Shown: piece after piece, positions 25,350 to 37,450 of the stretch
Layout: each line of letters starts with the position of its first letter
Numbering within the stretch: the first letter of the stretch is position 1
Source: Malaya genurostris
Lineage: Eukaryota; Arthropoda; Insecta; Diptera; Culicidae
DNA length: 64,000 nt
Direction: 5' to 3'
Assembly (NCBI RefSeq): GCF_030247185.1
Contig: NC_080570.1
Coordinates: 152,037,641 to 152,101,640 of the forward strand
The notes under the pieces: generated by a model
What the model saw: the letters and a program-made list of their open reading frames with translations, nothing else
What the model was told of the DNA's origin: nothing
Databases searched by the model: none
Translations under genes and position numbers: made by a program

Positions 25350-26187
25350 TCATTTAGGTCAGCTCAGGTTCAGATTCCAGATTTCGGTCCAGCATTCAGG
25401 TTCAGAATTTAATTCCAGAACACAGATATAGGATTCAGTTCTCGAATCCAGGACTAAAATTCTGGTCCAGATTCCATATTCAGAATTTAGGGGCACTTTA
25501 CATTCTTAAAAAATAAGGTATTGTTGCAAAACGCAAAAAAAAAAAAACAGTTTTCTTCACTGTCGTTGAGTGGAAATTGAAAAAAGAAAAACCATTTTTT
25601 TGGCTCATTTTTCTTAATAAACTGATGCTTTTCTCGTGGAAATTTATCTAGCAGTGGCTGAGAAAACTGCTCTTTTGCGTTCTTCAACAATGGTTGTTTT
25701 CCAGAAACTGTAAGAAGGAGGTTAAAGTCCAGAATCTAGATCCGGGTTCAGAACTCAGGTTCAGCTTAATAATTCAGGTTAACAATCTAGGTCTGGAATT
25801 CAGGTTCGAGATTCAAGTCCAGAGTACAGAGTCAGTACAGGTCAAGAATCCGGAAACAGAACTCAGATTCTGGTTTTAAATTTACATCTAATCAATCCAG
25901 ATCAAGGCTCACAATTCAAGTAAAGATCTCGAATTCAGGTCAAAACTCAGTCAAAGATTCAGAATTGAGGTCCAAAATCCAAGGTTCGAGGTCAAGCCTA
26001 GAATCCAGATCAAGAAGTCAGGTTCAGAATCGAGGTCCAGACCTAGAGCCCAAGAATTCACGTCCAGGCTCCGGACTTAGTTTCAGAATTCAGATTTCCA
26101 GAATCTAGGTTCTGAATCCTGGTTCAGAATTTAGGTCCGGAATCCTGATCCAAAATCTGATCTAAATCGAGGAACTTACCATATTAC
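25350..26187. repeat. Degenerate CAGAATTCAGGT array
   Basis: About 0.8 kb of loose 12-13 nt repeats (units like 'ggttcagaattca' and 'ccagaatctaggt'), interrupted at about 25495-25690 by other DNA. It continues beyond the MITE at 26188-26661 as 26670-26830, showing that the MITE landed inside the array. The open frame at 25694-25879 is a translation of the repeat. Confidence 0.7.
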
Positions 26188-26661
26188 CAGTGGCGTCTCG
26201 TCCTCATGTGCCTTGTGCACTGCACAACCTTGTGCACTGCACAACCGGTCGAATTGAAGGAATGAACTGCGTTCCCAACCCCATCCAAATTCAATTATTT
26301 TTTTGGAATTTATTCGATGGAAGAAGTTTGGAACGCACCGAAATTGCGTGTATTAACACGCATCTCATATACATCAGACATAAAATTTCAAGTATCTGTT
26401 GTCGCTGTGTTAGTGTCTTTTCCGTGCACATGAGTTACTGCACAGATTCAAGAAGAAAAAGAATTACTCAGCTCAGCTCTGAGATTTGTTTGTTTAATAA
26501 AAAATCCCATCCGGAAGTATATTGTTATCTCATTGTATTGAAAAACACAAGCTAATCTCCATTCCTCAATCTTTAGTTTTCATTCATAACGAACTGTTAC
26601 ATCTGCTATTATACCACATAAGCAGTGTACAACTAGGCAATTTAGTCACGAGACGCCACTG
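26188..26661. mobile_element. hAT-like MITE (CAGTGGCGTC family) with 8-bp TSD
   Basis: Termini CAGTGGCGTCTCGTC and CACGAGACGCCACTG, flanked by the exact 8-bp duplication CATATTAC (26180-26187 and 26662-26669). 474 bp. A 918-bp relative lies at 39215-40132 and shares internal blocks such as 'gtcgctgtgttagtgt' and 'agattcaagaag'. No transposase is visible; the open frame at 26190-26555 has no recognisable domain. Confidence 0.9.
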
Positions 26662-27309
26662 CATATTACTAGTCCAGTTTCAGATTTTGACTCAAATTGA
26701 AGGCTAGGATTTGAAACTGGGTTTGGTTCTGAACCAAGACATCACATTATTGGTCCAAGTTCTGATCTTGGACTTTGACCCGCCATATAACTAGCCCAGA
26801 TCGAGTATCTGGATCGATTTCACAGTAAGTTCGAGGCAAATGAGCGTGGTTTTCTATTTGTATTTATATCATTGGATTATGTCTCTTTCAATACCTATTT
26901 ACATGATTTTAAAACGACCCACCGTGTACGTAATCGAAATAATACGAACGAAAATGAGGAATATTCAAAGCAGTGTATATTCGATTTTGCCAGAAATATG
27001 TGCCCCGATACTGTTTCGGTACAATAGATCATCCCCGCATCGCGACACGAACGAAATACCATTTTCAATTATGAAATGATCACTTGCACTCTTGTCGTGT
27101 AACAATAAAGCCCCAGGGATAGACAGAATCACATTCAACATGTTGATAAATCTTCCTGATTCTACCAAAGGTGTTGCTTACTGATTTGAGAGATAAGTGA
27201 TAATTGTAGCAATTCAAAATATATAGAAACCTATCTTTTCTGTGTCCGAGAATTGTTCTGTAAAATTGAAATTACTTATTCTCCTCTTAATTCTCTTTTC
27301 CCTGGTTAG

Positions 27310-27322
27310 CACACATCCAACG
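27310..27322 (+). promoter_or_regulatory. 5' UTR segment of P4HA1 coding exon 1
   Basis: Acceptor (pyrimidine tract, then GGTTAG ending at 27309) followed by 13 nt before the ATG. It sets the start of the exon and rules out translation from the more upstream open frame. Confidence 0.7.
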
Positions 27323-30300
27323 ATGATTTCCAACCAAATTCAAATCACGCTGGCAGTGCTGTCAATCCTGCTGCTGGCTGCCATGCTGCGTTCCACACGA
27401 GCAGAGCTGTTCACAGCCTTGGCCGACATGGAAGAACTGATGGAGACCGAGGCAGTACTGATAACCAACCTCGAAAAGTACATCCGAGTGCAGGAGGAGA
27501 AACTGGATCAGTTAAAACTGTAAGTTATTTTTTTTGAAGATTCTGTTATGATGGCCAATCGATTGTTCTAAATTTACAGGAGGAGTGCCGAATATCAGCG
27601 GGAGCACGCGGAAGCCGCCAAAGACATCAGCACCTACCTGTCCAATCCGGTCAATGCGTTTCTGCTGACGAAGCGATTGACAACGGATTGGCGCGAGGTG
27701 GAAAGTCTGATGTCGTACGATGTCGGGGCGGATTTTCTGGAGAACGTTACGAACTACCGGGACGTGTTGAAGTTCCCGTCGGACGAGGATCTGAACGGGG
27801 CGGCGGTGGCGTTGATGCGCCTACAGGACACCTACAATTTGGACACGGCTTCCGTTGCCCGCGGTGAACTGAACGGTGTCCAGTACAGTACGGAAATGTC
27901 CGCTGGCGATTGTTTCGAGCTGGGCCGGCAGACTTACCTGAACGGAGACTACTACCACACGATGCTGTGGATGCGCGAAGCGATGGACCGGCTCTCGCAG
28001 GAGGTTAACCGAACGACAACGAAGGCGGATGTACTGGAGTATCTGGCATTTTCCACGTTTAAACAAGGTTGGTGATTTAGGGGTTTGTCTGTTTAAGTTT
28101 GAAAAGGTCATGGTTGTTGGTTCATCATTTCTTCGAACCTAGTAGCTTTGAACCGAAAGAGTCCGTGTGCTTATTGAATAATTGAAAATGTTCTTCAAGA
28201 CAGAATAGTAGGCCGGGAGCGCGGTATTCTGAAATCCAGTATCGATTGTTGTAGCAACAGACGATGCAATTCACTGTTGATTCCACTCCTTTCACTGGAT
28301 GAGCGGCGAAGCCGCAGAATAATCGCAGCATGCTTGCATCAAAGAAAATAAATCGATTGCACACACCGGCATGAAACCGCTTTGACACGGTAGTGTCAAA
28401 GTATTTGACAGTTCGTTTTAAAATTAGGCAAGGGTTCAAAATCGGTAGTTCACGGTTTCCATTTGAAACATGGTCTGTGACCTTTTTATTAATACTAAAA
28501 CCATTCTTGCCATTCTGTCGTCTGCACATCTTCGAACCACGGTGTACAAGGTGAAGCGACAAGCATAAGGTTTGGAGAATAATGCAAATAGCAAATGGTA
28601 AAACAGATCGTGATGCTGCGCCCTTCTTCGGTGCATGACTGGGGCAACTCGAGTTGCGAGTTGGCAGTTTGTGTTGGTTCTCAGGGAGAGGCAATCAATA
28701 CATGAAAGCTCCTTGGTCTGCCTTCGGCTTAATATGATGCAGATTTTTTTTTTCATTCTACCGTTATAAATTGACAGAAATGAAACTGTTTTGCTATGCA
28801 TCTGACACAAGTGGGTGAAACATCATTGTGTTTTTTTGTTTTCAACTGAATTTCACCTATTTTCGAAAGGTTATTAAAATTATCTTTTCGTTTCGTCTCT
28901 AACGCATCAGTGCAAAGCAATTCAAAATTAACTACTAATCCGCCGTATCAGTTCAACTGGAACCAATGAACCGATTTAATGTTGGACAGTATTGCGCCAA
29001 TCACTAAATTGAAGTGCGATGAATGAATTTATGAATGATAATCATGCAAGTCGACTAGCGCGTGATTTCATTAATTTAAGTTAACATTGCATTGAATAAA
29101 CATAATTTTGAAGGGAGCAATTTGTCGATATCCTTTTTTCTGATTCAATGATGGTAACATCAGTGTAGATAATTTGCATGAAACTTTGCATGTGTGATCG
29201 GTATGGCAAATAAAGTATTTTGCTCAATGCCTAGAGATTTTTTTCACTCAAGACCAATTTTTGAAAAGGACGTATGCGTTTGAAGCAACATTATTTGTAA
29301 ACAATTTTAACTTGAAAAGAACTTTTTTTTGACTTTCAAGCAAACAAATATTATTTTTCGAGCTATGCTCAATGAAAAAAGTTAGCTGAGAGCTACTTTC
29401 TGCAGCCATTTTTGAGATATATGAGAAACAAAACTTAGAAAATGGATATTTTCTAGGTTTTGTTTCTTTTTGCCTCGCAATCACTGTGAAAACCGACTTT
29501 TGAATCGAGGCCCGGAGGGCCGAGTGTCATATACCATTCGACTCAGTTCACCGAGTACGCAAAATGTCTGTGTTTGTGTGTGCGCGTGCAAGTGTGTGCA
29601 TGTGTGTGTGTGTGTGTGTAACGTTTTTTTTTGCACTAACTTTTCTCGGGGATGGCTGAACCGATTTTCACAAACTTAAATTCAAATTAAAGGGCTTGTG
29701 GTTTAAACAGGTTTTACAAGTTAGTCTGGTTCTCCATCGCCAAATTTATTATTTTCGTTATTCTTTTGAAATTTTGAATAAAGTATTCTTTGACGTCAAA
29801 TACAATTGAAACAACTGTTTTCGAGCTATTTCGAAAACAAAATCGAAACAAAATTCTTGGTTTATTAAAACATATTTTTCATAAATTATGTGTGGTTTTC
29901 CATAAACATCCTGTACTGTACTTAACGTTACAATATTGGTGATATAGTTTGCGAAAAATAATAAGTCAATAGTCGTTTTTTTGTAAGTGCTATGTATATT
30001 ATGTTAGTTTGTTAGTGTACCTTGTACTTAATTTTAATTAATTTATATATCATTTGATTGTGAATATCTGCTGGTACAAAAGGTTTTATGCCTGCTGGAG
30101 AGAGAGACTTAATAAGTATCAACTTCAGTGTGCTTTTCCCTGAATCAACTTAAATAAATAAATTTGATATGTGTACTAGAGATGGGCAATTCGTTCACGA
30201 ACGGTTCAAAAGATCTAGTTCTCTTGAAAGAATGAATGAGCAATAGTTCTTTTTTCGAGAACGGTAGTTCCTCTGTTTAAAGTTGCGGGACCCTTTTTTT

Positions 30301-33300
30301 GCTCAACCTTTTTTCGAGAACGATAGTATCACGAATCCACAGTTCTTTTGTGTGACCTTTTTTTTGCTCGCCTGGGACTGGTTAGAAAATCAGTTGAAAA
30401 ATTCAGAATTTCAGGGTTCATGAGTTTAGTTCTAGAATACTGGACTTGAATTCCGAATCTGAACTAAGGAACTGAATGTAATTCCAAAATCTAGTTCCAG
30501 AGAACAAATTTCGCATTCAAATCCAGCATGCAGGTTCTGATGTCTAATCTGAATCCAGGAATTGAATGCTGGAGCAGAATTCGGGAACTAAATTCTGAAT
30601 CTGAATTCAGGAAGTAAATACTGAAACTAAGTTCAGGGATAGAGTTCTGGTCCAAAAGTCAGTTCCAAAATTTTGGCTCGGAGTTTAGATCTAAAATGTT
30701 GTTCCAAAGTCGAGATCCATAATTCTATCCATATGAAATTTTGTTTCGTAAATGCTCCTGCATCAGAATTCTTGTTACAAATTCCGAACCTAAATTAGGG
30801 CGAGAATCAGAACGAGTTGGCTCAAGTGGCACACGGAAAGACCGAAATTAGCATTTTGGCGAAAAAATTAGTTGATTTTCTGATTTTAGTTAGTTATTTT
30901 TTGAGACAACTAAAAAAATCTTACTTTTGCTAATTTAGATTTTTTATTTCTGATTCTCTTAATAATAATAAAATATTTGTTGAAATGGCTATTTTTTTTA
31001 GTTGAATTCACCAATTAAACGTGCTGTCATTTCTTAGCTAAGGCACGCTTCATATCCATTCAACTAATTTTTTAGTTGAATTAGAGAAATAAAACGTTGT
31101 TTTCAACCAACATAAATGGTTGAATTGGTTTCTGCAATTAGCAGCTATATGGCGCTCGTTAACACCGTAATGACTACTAGCCACTAGATGGCACACTACT
31201 ACCGAAAAAAATTTCAGTCGCGGTTATCTTTTCTATATTTGCAGGTATAAATACGATGTTGTATTGGAGAAAAAGACATAAGCGAAACATATAAATAGAA
31301 TCAAAGTTTCTGATTTTAATAACGAAATTAGTTGTCAATGAGAATTTCGTGTTGGATTGAAATATTGCTGGTTTGTGTCCTGAATATTCGCCACCTAAAC
31401 ACATTCTCTAAAAATAAGAGTTTTTTTCAGCACAGTAAATTCTAAATTTTAACTAATTTTATAGTTATTTTGGAAATTTTGTTGTTAAAATCAACTAATT
31501 CAAAAACAGTAATACGAATTAGGCGCAGAGCTAATTTCGGTCGTTCCGTGCACGTTTCCCTCGTTAGTGGGCCTTTAGATTTGAAAATTTAGCCTCAGAA
31601 TCTAGAATTAGAATTCAGTTCCAGTCTTAGGATAAAATTCTTAACTACTTAAATGACGCAATATTCCACTCGTACAGAACTTTACATACTCCAAACAGGC
31701 GCGCTCCCAGAAAAAAAATTTAGAAGGGGGTTTCAGTACATCATGGTCAATTTCCTTACGCATGGAAATATGTATAGAATTACTTGAAAAAATTGATATA
31801 GTCGCTTGTTGAAATTTATTCATTTTATAACTAACTTGAATATGACGACTTTCGCGCTAAATCATATTCGCAGTTGGCAGAATTTTCTCAGATTTGAATA
31901 AAACTTTCTGGACGTGTAGACATTGTCCTGAAATGTCACATTGCATACTTTGTTCTAGACTGTTTTAAAAAGTGCTAAACAATTCTATGTTTCAAATCAG
32001 TTGAGACGAAAAATAACAAATTTCAAATTTGTTTCTGATTTGTCTGTATGTGTGTGTATGTGTATGTATGTATGTAACATTTTTTGCAATAACTTTTCTC
32101 GGAGATGGCTGAACCGATTCTCACAAACTTAGATTCAAATGAAAGCTATAATTGTCCCATACAAAGTTCCTGAATTTTATTTTGATCCGACTTCCGGTTC
32201 CGGAATTACAGGGTGATTAGTGAAAAAATTTCATCCGGATCCGACTCCCGGTTCTGAAATCATAGGGTAAAATGTGTTTAAAATTGGATACCGTCACTTA
32301 AATAGGCGAAACAAAAAACGCAAAAAAATCTCAAAACTACACAAATTAATAGCCATTGTCAGTAGGCAACAAAACAAACCGATCCCGGCTATCCTGGTTC
32401 CCGGTATCCGGTTCCGGAAGTATCGGAAATAGTGGTCATATATTCCAAAATGGATCTCACTCACTTTTCTCAGTGATGGTTTGACTGATTTCCACAAACT
32501 TAGATTCAAATGAAAGGTCTCACGGTCCCATACAAAATTTCATTTGGACCCGACTTCCGGTTCTGGAATTATAAAGTAAAGTGTGTAAAATATTGTATAC
32601 CATCACTTGACTAAACAGGCGAAACAAAGAATAGCGAATTTTAAACCGGACTCAAAACCGATAACCCCAATCTTAGGGTCAAATGAAAGGTCTTATGGTC
32701 GTATTAAAAATTACTGCATATATTCGGATACAACAAAAATTTAAATCGTCGGCAAAATCTTTGAAATTTTAAAAAATCTAGTAGAGTTTTCACGTCATGT
32801 TGGTTGATGGCCGTACGAACCGACTTCGATTATACCGGTTCTGGAAGTACATACAATAGTGAACCCACTTCGTTTTCTTAAGGATGACCTGCGCGAGCCA
32901 TTTCCAATTCCTTGGTTTCTTTCTAAAATCGAAGAGAAACATTTTAAATAGAATACCATAATATTGAATATGAGAAAGGCATCGTTACACCACTAGGTGT
33001 ATTAAAACAGGTTTTTTAACTAAATTTACAGTGTCTTATTATCAAAAACTAAACTAAACTGATAGTTATTATCATCCAAAAATTCAATGAATCCATATTT
33101 GAGAGAAGATTTCAAAAAATACTGGTTGACCGATATTTGCAAAAAGTCGTTTCGGTAATGGCCAAGAAAAAGAGTTTTAGTTAAAAATCCTTTGTTTTTT
33201 TTTCTCTAAAACTGTCCGCCTTACAATGTATGGACGGTTGGAAGGGATCATAATAACTTACCTTGTGACAAAGTTCCGTTGAATTCGAAAGTGGTGTTCT

Positions 33301-35491
33301 TTTTTGTAAATTGACTAAAATTTAAAAACCGATTTTTTTCAGTCTAGAATTCGATTAAACGAATTTCGCACTGAATCGTATTCAGAGTTGGCCGCATATA
33401 AGCTTTATCAAAAAAAGCCACTTCATTTTTCTAAAATTGATGTAGGCCATCTTTTGAAAAGAAACTAGACACTTTCACTCTTTGCAAATAATTAGAGTAG
33501 AAAAATGACAAATCCGGGACGTTTGAAGAGAAAAAAGTTTTTCTAGTTCTTGCAATGTATGAATGGTTGCTAGGAAACTTAATCACTTATCTTGGGACAA
33601 AATTTAATCAAAATCAATAATGGTTTTGCTTTGTAAATCAATTTAAATTTTTTAAATAAATTGTTTCATTGTTGGACTCGATAAGGATTTTTTTCAGTAG
33701 TTTCATTGAAAAATTTGACTCATTTTGTGAAAAACACTTGTTTGTATGATTTCATTTTCGACAATACCTCTCAAAAAAAAAAAAAATATTTTACACTTCG
33801 GTGAAATAACAAAAAGTGTTTTGCAAACAGCATTAACTTTACGACTGTCTAGCGGTTTATGTTGAGCCGCCAGGTCGCGCTAGCAGTTCAATGTTAGACT
33901 GCTACGCACTGATGAGTCTAAGATGAAACGTAAAATCAATTTGAAAACGGGTATGTGCACCTATTTGGGGGTAAAAAAGTAAGCCTTTTTCACCTTGAAA
34001 TAACTAATTATGGTTTGTTCGCGCCAATATCTGGACATCCTTGAGTACGTATAGCTCTAGAAATAACTTTTGGTGATACTTCAAGGTGATTAGATCGAAG
34101 ATGACGGCGAAAGAAGATACCCGCTTGACTCCGAATGTAATTTACACTTTGCTATCAAGTAGATATGGGCTTCTGTGGTTTAGTCGATTAAATACGTGTT
34201 TTATGATCTAATGTTTCTCGGTTCAAGCCGCGCTGTTGCTATCAGTTTTTTGTTTTTTTATTTCATGTAATTTTCAAATCACAAAGTAAACAATTAACAT
34301 ATGATTTTTTTAGGTAACATGCAAACCGCTTTGCTGATGACCAACGAGCTGCTGGAGCTGGTGCCGAATCACGAGCGAGCCGTCGGTAACAAAGCTTACT
34401 ACGAGAAGGAACTGCAGAAGGAAGCCTCTCAGAAAGCACTGCGAGGAGATGACGGCAGCGAAGACGTACCGGTCGACACAACCATCGTATGTCCCTGAAT
34501 ATTTAACTTGATAAGTTGTCAAAAAAAAATTATATCTGTTTTTTTTTCAGCAATTCCGCACCGATAGTGGTCCCAACGTGTACGACAGTTCCGAGCGGAA
34601 ACTCTACGAACAGCTATGCCGGGGTGAGGCCAACCGTTCGGTGGCGGATACCTCCAGGCTCACGTGTCGGTACGTAACAAACAAATCGGCCTTCCTGCGG
34701 ATTGCCCCGCTCAAGCTGGAGGAAGCTCATCTCAAGCCGTACATCGTCATCTATCACGACGTGATGTCCGATAAGGAAATCGATGTAATGAAGCGGCTGG
34801 CTAAACCACGGTTCCGCCGAGCCACGGTACAGAATTACAAAACCGGAGAATTGGAGGTGGCCAACTACCGAATTAGCAAATCCGCTTGGCTCAAGGACGA
34901 AGAACATCCGTACGTGAAAACGATTGGACAGCGGGTTGAAGACATGACCGATCTGGCGATGTCAACGGCAGAGGAACTTCAGGTTGTCAACTATGGAATC
35001 GGTGGTCACTACGAACCCCATTTCGACTTTGCCCGTCGGGAGGAGAAAAACGCTTTCAAAAGTCTCGGAACGGGGAACCGCATCGCGACGGTGTTGTTCT
35101 ATGTGAGTTTCGTTGATTTCGTTTTCCTAGTGAAACTGTATAATAATCATTTGTTTGGTTTTGTTTTGACCAGATGAGTGACGTAGCCCAGGGTGGAGCA
35201 ACGGTGTTCCCCAGCATTCGGGTAGCTCTGTGGCCGAAGAAGGGAACGGCCGCCTTCTGGTACAATCTGCATGCATCGGGCAATGGTGATTATGCGACAC
35301 GCCACGCGGCCTGTCCGGTTCTCACCGGTACCAAATGGGGTAAGGTTTCATTTTTTTTTGCTCGGGATCGATTGATCTAATCTCTCTCTCTCTCTCTCTT
35401 TCTCTCAGTGTCCAACAAGTGGATCCACGAACGTGGTCAGGAATTTCGGCGACCCTGCGAACTTCGGCCCGATCATCCGGAAGAGTTCTGA
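27323..35491 (+). CDS. Prolyl 4-hydroxylase alpha subunit, 6 coding exons
   Basis: The ER enzyme hydroxylates proline in procollagen-like chains, using 2-oxoglutarate, O2, Fe(II) and ascorbate, with PDI as partner subunit. Exons: 27323-27519, 27580-28067, 34314-34486, 34551-35102, 35174-35339, 35409-35491; all join in frame with GT-AG sites, giving 552 aa (family about 530-550). Signal peptide 1-27, cut before ELFTALADMEEL, which opens the P4Ha N-domain. A TPR-like peptide-binding region (about 190-260) spans GDCFELGRQTYL to VPNHERA. The catalytic domain has iron ligands His443 and Asp445 (EPHFDF) and His514 (TRHAACP), and 2-oxoglutarate Lys524 (TGTKW); His443-His514 spacing is 71 as in vertebrate enzymes. 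The ATG at 27323 follows a strong acceptor at 27309, so a noncoding first exon lies upstream. The upstream GTG frame is not a real start. A paralogue starts at 63259. Confidence 0.95.
29480..29720 (+). repeat. Copy of the microsatellite-bearing dispersed repeat
   Basis: 'gaaaaccgacttttgaatcg', 'gtgtcatataccattcgact', a TG tract (29571-29619) and 'tctcggggatggctgaaccg' occur in the same order as in the copy at 16440-17075. Confidence 0.7.
30177..30380. mobile_element. Truncated TAGAGATG-type MITE
   Basis: Starts TAGAGATGGGCAATTCGTTC and contains reiterated GTTCACGAACGG/TTCTCGAGAACG-like motifs typical of this style of element. No right terminus and no target duplication were found. Confidence 0.45.
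30390..30800. repeat. Degenerate GAATTC/CTGAATTC array
   Basis: Repetition of 'ccgaatctgaa', 'aattctggtcc', 'gaattcagg' and similar units with about 12-14 nt spacing; the same type as at 3410-3770. Confidence 0.55.
30832..31550. mobile_element. 719-bp terminal-inverted-repeat element
   Basis: Left end CACGGAAAGACCGAAATTAG; right end CTAATTTCGGTCGTTCCGTG. These are near-perfect inverted repeats of about 21 bp. The interior is AT-rich with many TTAGTTGAATT/AATTCAACTAA-type motifs, and the open frames carry no transposase. No convincing target duplication was seen (at most a shared CA), so the superfamily is open. Confidence 0.75.
32030..33005 (+). repeat. TG-bearing dispersed repeat with internal duplication
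   Basis: A TG/TATG tract (32045-32075) is followed by 'tctcggagatggctgaaccg', then 'acaaacttagattcaaatga' and a 'gacttccggtt' block. The last three recur at 32455-32575, so about 360 bp is tandemly duplicated inside. It ends with 'gagaaaggcat', then CACCACTAGGTG (about 32990). The same end, reversed, is seen at 58305-58330. Confidence 0.65.
33150..33660. repeat. Diverged tandem duplication, about 350-bp unit
   Basis: Blocks around 'caatgtatggacggttg' (33225) and 'gcaatgtatgaatggttg' (33555), each followed by a 'gggatcataataacttac'- or 'ggaaacttaatcacttat'-type block and then 'gtaaattga', indicate two diverged copies. No coding sequence. Confidence 0.45.
35340..35408 (+). repeat. P4HA1 intron 5 with (CT)n as its pyrimidine tract
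   Basis: The intron is 69 nt. A CT microsatellite (about 35382-35407) directly forms the polypyrimidine tract in front of the acceptor CAG, with a branch-point-like CTAAT just before it. Length polymorphism here would alter the splice signal itself. Confidence 0.7.
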
Positions 35492-36135
35492 CAGCGGATT
35501 GTCTACGAGGACGAACTGGACGAGTTGAGGAGTGTGGATGATGTGACGTGAATAAGTGTGTTTTTTTTAACCAAAACTGCATAGGAAAAGTTGACCGTAC
35601 CTACCTAGGATAAGCCAGTGAACACCAAAATTACTCATTTTAGCTCTCTTTTTTAATAGCAGTAATTTAGGTTTTTTTTTAAGTTTAAAAAAAAATTAGT
35701 GGATTCAACAACGAATCTTCATTGCCATATAATTTAGTAGGACTTATGGGGACGTCCATAAACCACGTAGAACTAAAGCGAGATGGGAATGTTGTTTTGG
35801 AAAAAAACATCCACAAACATTAGACACTAGATGGAAAAGTGCCAAATATCCGGTTTACCTGGTTTATGAACGATCCCTTACTATATTCACGTATACTTCG
35901 CTTCTACTTTGCATTTAAACATAACCCAAGGCCCAAACACGTTCGAGTGCGAAAACTCCGCGGACGAATTGTAAATGTAAATACGATCCATTTGTCGGTT
36001 GTCCTATAACCGAATACTTTTTTTCTTCTTCCATCTTGTAACAGATTTCAGTTAGTAAAATTACTTAACACAGATAACCAAGGGGATTTCTTTACTCATT
36101 CTCCGAAAAACAATAAACAGAATCCAACACCGACG
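35492..36135 (+). terminator. P4HA1 3' UTR with poly(A) signal
   Basis: A canonical AATAAA lies at 36112-36117, about 620 nt after the stop codon. The first 57 nt after the stop are also an open, acidic reading frame to a second TGA at 35549-35551. Confidence 0.65.
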
Positions 36136-37212
36136 GAAGATGGTTTGTCCCTTTATTTGTTGGTGCTTGTCTGGTTGAATATTAGTTCGTCTTCCTTATG
36201 TCCTTATGTGACATTTCTGTGCAAGTGAGTTTCATCATCATCATAATACAATTTACTGTTATATCATTTATCACATTTAATTCTATATTTCTTGTTTTTT
36301 TTCTTTCTTTGCATGTTGCTGTTTGCAAATGATATCGCATTAGTATGTGTTGTTTATTGATAATTGATTCCACAGTTTAAAACAGATTTTACTAGTTTTG
36401 AGCTTTCAATTTTTGTTTGCCAATAACATTGTATTTTGTTGCTTTGTAGAGGTACATAAAAATGCTTGATTGTTATAGGTTTAGGTTTCTTTTTTGTTCT
36501 AGAGATAAAAATGGTCACCATTCATTGAAAATACTGAGACGTTAGTTTGTCTTTTTTTCTAATCATTACCACTGCTTTGCTTTCTGTTTGTTTTTTTTTC
36601 TTCTTCTATTTGTCATAGGTTTGCTCGCATTTGATAGCTACTGTAGGAATAATTCTAGTGAATGTGTGAGTGCACTGATAGCCGGCCAAACAACTGGAAA
36701 GTTTGTACGTTTGATGAGATTTGCTGGAACGTTTTTTTTGCAATTGAAGCATGGGATTGGATAAAAGCTCGTAAATTTTTTTTGAATCAACTCGTAATTG
36801 GTTGAAATTATAGTAAGTAAGTATTCGACTTTGACACTAATGCTACTGCAGAGTAAAAAAAAGTGTTGTCAGCATCACCGACAATGTATTGTTTTATTTG
36901 TAAATAAAGTAAATATGAAGGGCAAAGCATTGCTTTGCAACAAAAACTGCCATTTATCATCTTACCTTTTGCTCTGGCAACGCTGGTCGAGAGGCTATTA
37001 AAATTTACAACAGGGTTCCACAATCATAGGGAAATACATTTCTTCTTGGAAAAAGGTACCAGTTGTCCTTATGTTTCGAAGTGTTGACTTCGAACTCGAA
37101 TCACCCACATCAGGGATGCCAGCCCTCCTTGTTTAATCATGGTTTGGTTATATCCGAACGAATTTCACCGGATCATAGTTTGCTATGATTAGGGTGGTTC
37201 GTGATTGGACGA
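36136..37212. other. Intergenic DNA after P4HA1
   Basis: AT-rich with T-runs; no gene or transposon terminus was recognised. Confidence 0.4.
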
Positions 37213-37450
37213 TAGAGATGGTCGAATATGCAATTTTTCAAACCCAAACCGTACCCGATCGAGAAGAAAAATTCTTTTCCGGCACCCGACCCGAATCCAA
37301 GATTGTTTTTTTTTCAAACCCGATCCGTGCCCGATGAAAAATGGAAATGTTTATATGAATTTGGTAATTTCCGTTTACTGAACCTAGCCAGTCGTATTCG
37401 TTTACAGGTCGGGTTCGAACACCCGAACCCCGACCAATTTTGCAGCTTAA
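37213..37450. mobile_element. Truncated TAGAGATG, CCCGA-rich MITE
   Basis: Starts TAGAGATGGTCGAATATG and consists of reiterated AACCCGA/CCCGATC motifs, like the complete element at 21568-21797. No right end was found. Open frames here only reflect the motif. Confidence 0.5.

Larger units (their letters stand above)
28068..34313 (+). other. P4HA1 intron 2 (6.2 kb), repeat-rich
   Basis: Phase-1 intron splitting the Gly codon between TFKQ and NMQTALLM. It contains the TG-bearing repeat at 29480-29720, a TAGAGATG-type end near 30177, a GAATTC-type array (30400-30800), a TIR element (30832-31550), a TG-bearing repeat with internal duplication (32030-33005), and a duplicated AT-rich stretch (33150-33660). 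The stretches 28068-29470 and 33830-34300 show no gene; open frames at 28125-28810 (minus strand) have no family features. Confidence 0.85.

Noticed and set aside
27242..27322. Upstream extension of P4HA1 exon 1 from a GTG
   Set aside because: It crosses a strong splice acceptor at 27309 and lacks an ATG; the ATG at 27323 gives a proper signal peptide.
28125..28810. Two long minus-strand frames (189 and 124 codons) in P4HA1 intron 2
   Set aside because: They overlap in different frames, have no recognisable domain, and show no splice or start context to choose between them.
34263..34907. Minus-strand frames opposite P4HA1 exons 3 and 4
   Set aside because: Shadows of the plus-strand exons, which carry the conserved motifs.
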